A DNA stretch of 5,015 nt, taken from JARRRL01 sp037380725 (GTDB lineage: Bacteria > Pseudomonadota > Gammaproteobacteria > Pseudomonadales > JANQJO01). The DNA is taken from contig JARRRL010000187.1 of the NCBI GenBank assembly GCA_037380725.1, forward strand, positions 1 through 5,015. Reading direction: 5' to 3'. Shown here piece after piece: positions 1-4,020 of this stretch (positions are counted from its first letter, which is position 1; every line of letters starts with the position of its first letter). The notes below the pieces were generated by a model, which was not told where the DNA came from, did no database searches, and saw nothing but the letters and a program-made list of their open reading frames with translations. The position numbers and the translations under genes were made by a program.

Positions 1-1
1 T

Positions 2-223
2 AAGCCGATCGAAATACGGCAATGCAAATATTTGAATAATGTGATTGAGCAAGACCATCGTCCAATCAAAGAGAAAATGCGTCAAACCAAGGGGTTCAAA
101 AAGTTTCATTCAGCCCACAATACGGTTCGTGGCATCGAACTTTGGCGCATGCTGAAAAAAGGTCAGTATTTTTTGGGAAGCGATGAGTCTCCCGTAGCTT
201 TGTTCTATGCGTTAGCCGCGTAA
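2..223 (+). CDS. IS6-family DDE transposase, C-terminal part (5' end outside window)
   Basis: The reading frame is open from base 2 to the TAA at 221-223 and runs off the left edge, giving about 73 residues. It begins KPIEIRQCKYLNN and continues through VIEQDHRPIK, which is the hallmark C-terminal block of IS6-family transposases. The Glu of EQDHR (codon 47-49) is the third acidic residue of the DDE catalytic triad. FKKFHSAHNTVRGIEL and LKKGQ are the other family blocks. The C-terminus looks natural and intact, so the enzyme could be functional if the upstream part is whole. The family performs replicative transposition with cointegrate formation and can invert or delete neighbouring DNA. An apparent TTG start at 32 is internal and not a real start. 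Confidence 0.9.
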   Translation, partial: KPIEIRQCKYLNNVIEQDHRPIKEKMRQTKGFKKFHSAHNTVRGIELWRMLKKGQYFLGSDESPVALFYALAA

Positions 224-276
224 TCTGTCGAAAAGAGCTGGCTACCCTTATTCGGAGAATTTTTTGCGACAGAACC
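181..276. repeat. 96-bp perfect inverted repeat, left arm
   Basis: Reading the reverse complement of 276 down to 181 gives exactly the sequence 1166-1261 with no mismatch. The block covers the last 14 transposase codons plus stop and the whole IS right end. Identity drops sharply beyond 181. Together the two arms bound an 889-bp insert. Confidence 0.95.
260..276. repeat. IS6 right terminal inverted repeat, left copy
   Basis: These 17 bp (T6, then GCGACAGAACC) form the transposase-recognised end of the left IS copy. The exact inverse stands at 1166-1182. The sequence 277-284 just outside (GTGAAAAT) is not repeated as a clean 8-bp target duplication beside the other copy. Confidence 0.8.
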
Positions 277-358
277 GTGAAAATTGAGATTTGAGCGGTT
301 CGCGAGTGAGGGGACTTCTGGTATTATGCTTCACTAGAAGGGCAAAAGGTGGTTTTTT

Positions 359-396
359 TATAGACTTTATACCCTTCTATAGTTCCTATACCCTTA
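359..396 (+). promoter_or_regulatory. Phased TATAG/TATAC direct-repeat array upstream of the 420-1016 gene
   Basis: Two imperfect 19-bp units stand head to tail (359-377 and 378-396, 14 of 19 bases matching). Each ends in or near the exact 9-mer TATACCCTT (368-376 and 387-395). At finer scale, TATAG or TATAC begins at 359, 368, 378 and 387, close to one DNA turn apart. The array follows a run of seven T and ends 23 bp before the ATG. No convincing -35 box is seen at the right distance from any of the TATA-like elements. An operator for a dimeric or multimeric regulator, overlapping a promoter, is an inference from position and phasing. Confidence 0.4.
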
Positions 397-406
397 AATC
401 CATAAC

Positions 407-412
407 AGGAAA
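407..412 (+). promoter_or_regulatory. Ribosome binding site of the 420-1016 gene
   Basis: AGGAAA lies 7 bp before the ATG at 420. It decides this start over the open frame further upstream (TTG at 291), which has no Shine-Dalgarno and would translate the repeat array. Confidence 0.7.
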
Positions 413-419
413 TTTTTCA

Positions 420-1016
420 ATGATATCTTCAGATGTTAGAGCACATACAATAATCAAATGCAAGTCTTCGGAAGATTCTCAAACCACCAAAGATAAAGTT
501 ACTGCTTCTGCACGACATGACAGTTCTATTTTGAGCCGGGCTTTTGCCGCACAACGTCTGGAAATGTTCGAACAGCCAAGTTCATCCAGAGACCTGCGAT
601 TGATTGCCCTGGATAAGCTACAGCAGCGTGGTTTTAGACCAGCGCTTGGCGGGCTTGAAATTCCACTAACAGGTAAAGCAATGGGTGGAATGCCTAAGCG
701 GATAAACGCCCCCTTTCGTCCTTCATCGGTACAGTCGTCTCGTTTTTCTTCGTCATCGGTATCGACAATGGTATCGTCAGCAACGCGGCTAGAATTTGGT
801 GCACCTGTTCGGGAAAAACTGATAGAAATTGAGGACAAGTCAATCGTTGTCGCAGATCTAAGAGATGAACTGGCAGGAGGAGGTCTTTCAGAAGCGCAGA
901 CCAGACTCTATAGGCAAGCTCTTGAACAAGCCGAAGATGAGCTTGCAACTCTCCACGCTGAATATAGTCGACTTCAAGAGCAAGTCAGACAAGCTGAACG
1001 TGGAAGAAGAAGATGA
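420..1016 (+). CDS. Unrecognised 198-aa protein, Ser-rich with C-terminal coiled coil
   Basis: I do not recognise this protein. It starts at the ATG with a good Shine-Dalgarno and ends at TGA 1014-1016, just before a strong terminator, so it looks like a complete single-gene unit. Residues 1-35 are polar and probably flexible. Residues 36-72 are helix-like and charged (SRAFAAQRLEMFEQ, LIALDKLQQRGF). Residues 74-101 are Gly/Pro-rich. Residues 102-120 hold 11 serines. Residues 130-151 and about 159-193 are charged amphipathic helices, the latter with coiled-coil character (YRQALEQAEDELATLHAEY). The tail is basic (RGRRR). There is no signal peptide, membrane segment or Cys/His cluster. The gene sits alone between two inverted IS6 ends, suggesting accessory or horizontally acquired DNA. 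A disordered, coiled-coil accessory protein of this kind could be a secreted effector, an antitoxin-like partner or a phage remnant. Nothing here decides between them. Confidence 0.65.
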   Translation: MISSDVRAHTIIKCKSSEDSQTTKDKVTASARHDSSILSRAFAAQRLEMFEQPSSSRDLRLIALDKLQQRGFRPALGGLEIPLTGKAMGGMPKRINAPFRPSSVQSSRFSSSSVSTMVSSATRLEFGAPVREKLIEIEDKSIVVADLRDELAGGGLSEAQTRLYRQALEQAEDELATLHAEYSRLQEQVRQAERGRRR

Positions 1017-1030
1017 CGTAGGTTAGGTGC

Positions 1031-1068
1031 GCTCGACCGAGCTCATTTAATAGCTCGGTCGAGCTTTT
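1031..1068 (+). terminator. Rho-independent terminator of the 420-1016 gene
   Basis: A perfect 13-bp stem (GCTCGACCGAGCT at 1031-1043, pairing with 1052-1064) closes an 8-nt loop (CATTTAAT) and is followed directly by TTTTCT. It begins 14 bp after the stop codon. Stem length, GC content and T-run placement are those of a strong intrinsic terminator for plus-strand transcription. It supports the upstream frame being a genuinely transcribed gene. Confidence 0.92.
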
Positions 1069-1165
1069 CTGCTCAATAAATATTCATTAATAACCTTTTT
1101 CTCGATCGTTGGAGTTTCTAAAAGATGCATAAATGATCGCTTGTAACGCATTTCTGTCTTCGTGA
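1069..1165. other. AT-rich spacer between terminator and second IS6 end
   Basis: No reading frame, hairpin or convincing promoter is visible here. The stretch is AT-rich (AATAAATATTCATTAATAAC at 1075-1094) and ends at the IS tip. The last four bases, GTGA (1162-1165), equal the four bases following the left IS copy (277-280), which is too short to interpret. Confidence 0.5.
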
Positions 1166-1261
1166 GGTTCTGTCGCAAAAAATTCTCCGAATAAGGGTAG
1201 CCAGCTCTTTTCGACAGATTACGCGGCTAACGCATAGAACAAAGCTACGGGAGACTCATCG
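1166..1261. repeat. 96-bp perfect inverted repeat, right arm
   Basis: This is the exact inverse of 181-276. It includes the 17-bp terminal inverted repeat (1166-1182), the post-stop non-coding stretch and the last transposase codons of the second IS copy. Confidence 0.95.
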
Positions 1262-1304
1262 TCTCCCAAAACATGCTGGCCTTTTTTCAGCAGGTGGCGC
1301 AGCT
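1166..1304 (-). mobile_element. IS6-family remnant, inverted second copy (right end only)
   Basis: This is the right end of a second IS6 element in opposite orientation to the first. It begins with the terminal repeat GGTTCTGTCGC. Bases 1166-1261 are identical to 276-181. Bases 1262-1292 still align but with 5 mismatches in 31. On the minus strand the frame reads LRHLLKKGQHVLGDDESP and then the shared tail VALFYALAA with a stop at 1223-1221. The first copy reads LWRMLKKGQYFLGSDESP, so several codon changes lie within a still-recognisable transposase tail. A TAG stands just upstream of LRHLL, and similarity ends at about 1304, where dehydrogenase sequence begins. The rest of the element is missing. 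Confidence 0.85.
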
Positions 1305-1638
1305 AGAAACCGTACCCTACTGCACCGCCCAAGCAGGTCTAATTGCTTACGTAAGATCAATGGGCCCCCACTATGCCAAATCAGGCATCAACATGTCGTG
1401 TATTTTACCCGGCGCTATTATTACTACAGGAATTACTACAGGCGTTACTACAAGCATGACTACAGGCGCGCAGAGGGATCAGAACTCCCAATCGCGCCCC
1501 AAACACGTGGATACCGCCCCGCAGGAACACAGGGCTATTCAAGGTTTTGGCGCACGGAGCAACATCGCGAAATTAGCGGTTTTTCTCAGCTCCGATTACG
1601 CCAGTTTTATCGTCGGTTCAACGATTAGCCAGGATTAA
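1305..1638 (+). pseudogene. Decayed short-chain dehydrogenase/reductase, C-terminal half
   Basis: The frame LETVPYCTAQAGLIAYVRSMGP and onwards is the active-site helix and C-terminal half of a classical SDR. CILPGAI is the usual PG motif, and FLSSDYASFIVGSTI is the conserved C-terminal block. The N-terminal Rossmann half (TGxxxGIG, NAG) is absent, cut away at the IS6 junction near 1304. The active-site YxxxK reads YCTAQ: the Tyr codon is at 1318-1320, and the catalytic Lys is replaced by Gln (CAA at 1330-1332). A 12-bp tandem repeat lies in the substrate-binding loop. The protein stops at ISQD* (1636-1638), exactly where family members continue DGG, so the last few residues are lost too. No start codon or ribosome binding site is convincing. 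It is a dead remnant, not a working enzyme. It is a different SDR subfamily from the intact gene at 3038-3862 and converges on the SlyD-like gene 12 bp away. Confidence 0.8.
1420..1467 (+). repeat. Four-copy 12-bp tandem repeat inside the SDR pseudogene
   Basis: Units of 12 bp with consensus RTT ACT ACA GGN are repeated four times, encoding ITTG-ITTG-VTTS-MTTG. They directly follow the PGAI motif of the dehydrogenase, the start of the mobile substrate-binding loop. The period is a multiple of three, so the frame is kept. Units differ by only a few bases, which indicates slippage-type duplication. Confidence 0.85.
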
Positions 1639-1650
1639 GCCATACGCCAT

Positions 1651-2121
1651 TTAGTGCACATGACCATGCTCTATTTCCGTCTCCGTGGCTTCACGCACAT
1701 CAATCACTTCGACATCAAAATTCAGTACCATACCCGCCAATGGGTGGTTCACATCAATGGTGACTTCCGTATCGCCCACCGCCGTCACCCGGATATGTTG
1801 CACCGAACCATCTGAAGCTTGTGCCGCCAACTCCATACCCGGTTCAAGCGGATCCACATTTTGAAACAAACTCCGATCCACCGTTTGCATCAAGTCGTCC
1901 TGCACTTCACCATAACCTTCACTCGGTTCAACGTGTACAGATAATTTATCGCCCTTCGTTTTACCCACAAGCGCTTTTTCCAGCCCTGGCACAAGATAAC
2001 CCGCACCGTGCAAATAATTCAAAGGGTCTCCTTCCTCAGAACTGTCTAAAACCGTACCTTCATGATCCGTCAGCTTATAGTGGATGGTGACAACCCGGTT
2101 ATCCGCAATCGCATCAGACAT
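1651..2121 (-). CDS. slyD: SlyD-like FKBP-type peptidyl-prolyl cis-trans isomerase
   Basis: This 156-aa cytoplasmic FKBP catalyses cis-trans isomerisation of prolyl bonds and, in SlyD relatives, acts as a folding chaperone and nickel-binding factor. Residues 10-72 form the first FKBP part: YKLTDHEGTVLD, then PLNYLHGAGYLVPGLEKAL at 33-51, KGD and EGYGE at 68-72. Residues about 73-120 are the insert-in-flap chaperone domain. The closing FKBP strand carries VNHPLAGMVLNFDVEVI (124-140). The tail EIEHGHVH is short, unlike the long His/Cys-rich tail of E. coli SlyD (196 aa), so metal capacity should be small. The ATG at 2121 is preceded by AAGGAA with 7-bp spacing. No terminator is visible downstream, where the SDR pseudogene abuts. 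SlpA/FkpB is the alternative name, but the HGHVH tail favours SlyD. Confidence 0.93.
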   Translation of the reverse strand: MSDAIADNRVVTIHYKLTDHEGTVLDSSEEGDPLNYLHGAGYLVPGLEKALVGKTKGDKLSVHVEPSEGYGEVQDDLMQTVDRSLFQNVDPLEPGMELAAQASDGSVQHIRVTAVGDTEVTIDVNHPLAGMVLNFDVEVIDVREATETEIEHGHVH

Positions 2122-2145
2122 GTTATGATTCCTTTTTCAAGATTA

Positions 2146-2173
2146 AGTTTAAACGTTAATTTTTTGTGCTCAA
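2146..2173 (-). promoter_or_regulatory. Candidate sigma-70 promoter for the SlyD-like gene
   Basis: On the minus strand TTGAGC (2173-2168) and TAAACT (2151-2146) are separated by 16 bp. They lie 25 bp or more before the start codon, within the 88-bp gap after the YaiI gene. The match is moderate. The 8-bp palindrome GTTTAAAC (2147-2154) overlaps the -10 region and could be incidental. Confidence 0.4.
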
Positions 2174-2209
2174 TACACGGTATTCCGCACACACCTAATT
2201 CACCGCACA

Positions 2210-2668
2210 CTAACTGTGCTTCTGCTTCCGCTTTGCCAACCACGAATCCAAACCATTCGCGAAAGCTTGACGTTCACGCGAGCCCAAAGCCGAAGGCCCT
2301 CGTGAGTGAATACCACTTGCTCGCAATGTTTCCATCGCATCACGTAATGTTAACCGCGCCTGAATATCATTTTGAGAAAACCACTCACCGCGCGGACTGA
2401 GTGCCGCAGCCCCCGCCGCCAATACCTCAGCGGCCAGCGGAATATCCTGAGTAATCACCAAATCGTCGGATTGAAGCAACGACACAATTCGAGCATCGGC
2501 CTTATCAAATCCTGATTCGACACACAGGGCACGCAGTTGAGGAGAAGTGGGAAGATTTACGATCTGATTAGCCACAAAAGTAGCCCGCACGCCCGTTCGA
2601 CGAGCGGCGCGACAAATAATATCTCGAATGACTGCAGGGCAAGCATCCGCATCCACCCACATTTCCAT
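2210..2668 (-). CDS. yaiI: YaiI/YqxD family protein (UPF0178, DUF188)
   Basis: This 152-aa soluble protein belongs to the conserved YaiI/YqxD family, whose fold is related to PIN/NYN-type nuclease domains but whose biochemical role is not settled. The family signature is complete: WVDADACPAVI at 4-14, FVANQ at 31-35, GFDKADARIV at 53-62, DLVITQDIPLA at 69-79, PRG at 92-94, and the LR-x2-G-x4-GP block near 115-125. The acidic residues D6, D8, D55, D58 and D75 are spaced as expected for a metal-binding PIN-like site, which is an inference. Length is usual for the family. The ATG at 2668 places the DADACP motif at the normal distance from the N-terminus. The second ATG (2662) is possible. The Shine-Dalgarno is weak (AGGTTGGG). 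It is followed 88 bp later by the SlyD-like gene on the same strand. Confidence 0.93.
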   Translation of the reverse strand: MEMWVDADACPAVIRDIICRAARRTGVRATFVANQIVNLPTSPQLRALCVESGFDKADARIVSLLQSDDLVITQDIPLAAEVLAAGAAALSPRGEWFSQNDIQARLTLRDAMETLRASGIHSRGPSALGSRERQAFANGLDSWLAKRKQKHS

Positions 2669-3037
2669 GGCACACCCAACCTAAGGTAAGGGATCTAAGC
2701 ACAACACGGAACGGAATCGCCAGGCAGCATGAGGTGGGTGCCAGCTTACCGCGAGCCAAAAAACGCTCTTAGACTAAACCAATAAACAGCAACATTCAAC
2801 CAAGACGAACAACGGAATCTGAAACAGCATCGTTCACCGTAACGCTGAAACAGCAATTGCAAAAACAGCAGCCTGTAACAACATCCCATCGAAATCGCAT
2901 AAAAATAGGACCCAGAACCAGAACGCGTACTGGATAGAATCACAAACAATTGTCAACAAAACACACAAAATAAGTACAGTATTTGCTCAAATCACAACAG
3001 ATTAAATATTAAATAAAGAGAGATATTTGGAAGATCT
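2669..3037. other. 369-bp intergenic region between SDR and yaiI genes
   Basis: No credible gene is seen. The plus strand is strongly A/C-rich and the minus strand T/G-rich. The octamer AAACAGCA occurs at 2784, 2822, 2848 and 2863; two of these belong to an 11-bp direct repeat CTGAAACAGCA (2819-2829 and 2845-2855). A perfect TTGACA box lies on the minus strand at 2956-2951, but no good -10 hexamer follows at 16-18 bp, so a yaiI promoter here is uncertain. GAAGATCTTC (3030-3039) is a perfect 10-bp palindrome overlapping the SDR stop codon; it has no T-run and is not a terminator. Confidence 0.5.
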
Positions 3038-3862
3038 TCAACCCTCGCGATGCGATTTTGCTAACTGTTTAACCAAATCACGAGGCACCAAGGACGGTTT
3101 CGCTGCCCACTGACCGCCATCAACCACCCACGTTGTGCCACTCACAAAACTCCCAGCAGACGAAGCCAAGTACACCGCAGCCAGTCCTATATCTTGCGTC
3201 GTACCAAAACGACCAAGCGGCATCAACTTAAGCATTTCCGCTCGCACATCGGGTGGAACAAGACGCGCCATCCCTTCCGTATCACCAATCGGACCTGGCG
3301 CAATCCCACACACGCGAATCCCATCCGCACCCCATTCAGTCGCCAAATTGACCGTGAGCGCATCCAAACCCGATTTCGCAGCCGAAACGGCCAATTGAAA
3401 GGGCGTCCCGGTGTAATGCAAGGTCGCTGAAATATTGAGAATCAAGCCATCTTGTTTGAGGTGTTCATACGCATAACGACACATGTTAAACGTGCCATTC
3501 AAATCAATATCCACAACGGTTTTAAAGCCATTTGGAGATAGGTCTTCAGGACAGCACAGAAAATTTCCCGCCGCGCCGTTCACCAGCACATTCAACTGAC
3601 CCCATTGCTCGATCGTCTGCTCGATCGCCTGCTGGGCCAACGCCGGATCACGCACATCACCCTGAACCGCGTACGCCTCCACCCCACACGAAGCCAATTC
3701 AGCACAGGCCTTCTCCAGTACCGCCAAACGACGCCCCATGATGGCCACCTTGGCACCATGCGTACCGAGCGCTTTCGCTACTCCAAAACCAATTCCCGAG
3801 CCACCACCCGTCACCAAAGCAACGCGTCCTTTCAATACATCTGATCTAAAAGGTGATTCCAT
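3038..3862 (-). CDS. Short-chain dehydrogenase, 2,4-dienoyl-CoA reductase (DECR2)-like
   Basis: This 274-aa SDR most resembles the animal peroxisomal 2,4-dienoyl-CoA reductase type, which uses NADPH to reduce dienoyl-CoA intermediates in unsaturated fatty-acid beta-oxidation. The Rossmann motif TGGGSGIG is at 18-25. GRR at 43-45 after the second strand favours NADP(H). DV is at 69-70. NGAAGNF at 95-101 replaces the usual NNAG and is typical of DECR-like proteins. DLNGTFN is at 120-126, NISATL at 143-148, AAK at 161-163, LATEWG at 173-178, APGPI at 188-192 followed by DTEG, and the C-terminal VDGG block is present. The classical YxxxK Tyr position is Val159; DECR relatives also lack it. Y150 and S160 stand nearby. 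The start at 3862 is chosen because AAGGAGG precedes it by 7 bp. An upstream TTG (3907) would translate repeats. It is predicted cytoplasmic. The substrate is inferred from family resemblance. Confidence 0.88.
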   Translation of the reverse strand: MESPFRSDVLKGRVALVTGGGSGIGFGVAKALGTHGAKVAIMGRRLAVLEKACAELASCGVEAYAVQGDVRDPALAQQAIEQTIEQWGQLNVLVNGAAGNFLCCPEDLSPNGFKTVVDIDLNGTFNMCRYAYEHLKQDGLILNISATLHYTGTPFQLAVSAAKSGLDALTVNLATEWGADGIRVCGIAPGPIGDTEGMARLVPPDVRAEMLKLMPLGRFGTTQDIGLAAVYLASSAGSFVSGTTWVVDGGQWAAKPSLVPRDLVKQLAKSHREG

Positions 3863-3869
3863 GACTGAG

Positions 3870-3876
3870 CCTCCTT
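3870..3876 (-). promoter_or_regulatory. Strong ribosome binding site of the SDR gene
   Basis: On the minus strand AAGGAGG is a full Shine-Dalgarno match 7 bp before the ATG at 3862. It rules out the longer reading from the TTG at 3907. Confidence 0.85.
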
Positions 3877-3887
3877 GCCCCCACACA

Positions 3888-4002
3888 CTATTCCTGTTGT
3901 TTTTCAATTCAAGTCCTGTGGTTTTCCATCCAAGCCCTGTAGTTTCCCATTCAAAACACGGCCAGTTTATAACCTTTTCATAAACTTTTTATAACCTTTT
4001 CA
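3888..4002 (-). repeat. Array of five TGRRAAA-headed repeats upstream of the SDR gene
   Basis: On the minus strand, units headed TGAAAA, TGAAAA, TGGGAA, TGGAAA and TGAAAA begin at 4002, 3980, 3949, 3928 and 3906, giving spacings of 22, 31, 21 and 22 bp. The first two share a perfect 15-bp repeat TGAAAAGGTTATAAA (4002-3988 and 3980-3966). The last three share the core AAACNACAGG; the 3949 and 3928 units match at 17 of 21 positions, and the 3928 and 3906 units at 13 of the first 15. The array fills most of the 158-bp gap between the channel and SDR genes and ends 12 bp before the Shine-Dalgarno. Near two-turn phasing suggests a same-face protein-binding array. Simple local duplication is the alternative. 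TATAAA in the first two units could serve as a -10 box, but no matching -35 is seen. Confidence 0.6.
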
Positions 4003-4020
4003 GATTATCGCCGTTTCGCA

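Larger units (their letters stand above)
1..276 (+). mobile_element. IS6-family insertion sequence, right-hand part
   Basis: This is the 3' end of an IS6-family (IS26-like) element. It holds the last part of the transposase gene, 37 bp of non-coding DNA after the stop, and the right terminal inverted repeat, which ends ...GCGACAGAACC at 276. The outer end reads GGTTCTGTCGC inward, matching the GGNNCTGTNGCAAA-type termini known for IS6 elements. The left end lies outside the window, so completeness cannot be judged. The last 96 bp (181-276) recur exactly, inverted, at 1166-1261. No 8-bp target duplication can be tested because the other end is missing. Confidence 0.9.

Noticed and set aside
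291..419. Upstream extension of the 198-aa protein from a TTG at 291
   Set aside because: There is no Shine-Dalgarno, it would translate the T7 run and the TATA repeats, and the ATG at 420 has AGGAAA at ideal spacing.
479..948. Two minus-strand open frames inside the 420-1016 gene
   Set aside because: They are antisense shadows without ribosome sites or recognisable domains, and the terminator downstream is oriented for the plus strand.
277..1165. GTGA next to both IS ends (277-280 and 1162-1165) as a target-site duplication
   Set aside because: It is only 4 bp, while IS6 elements make 8-bp duplications; the full 8-mers GTGAAAAT and CTTCGTGA do not match in either orientation.
2161..2195. 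Possible terminator after yaiI (T run near a weak hairpin AATAC/GTATT)
   Set aside because: The stem is only 5 bp, and the homopolymer reads as A on the minus strand, so it is on the wrong side and strand for yaiI.
2746..2949. 67-aa minus-strand frame upstream of yaiI
   Set aside because: It is a Cys/Phe-rich translation of T/G-rich DNA with no ribosome site or family likeness.
3863..3907. TTG start at 3907 adding 15 residues to the SDR
   Set aside because: It would lie inside the repeat array without a ribosome site. The ATG at 3862 has a full AAGGAGG.
3888..4002. CRISPR array
   Set aside because: Repeats are short, imperfect and nearly contiguous with no unique spacers of usual length, and no cas genes are present.
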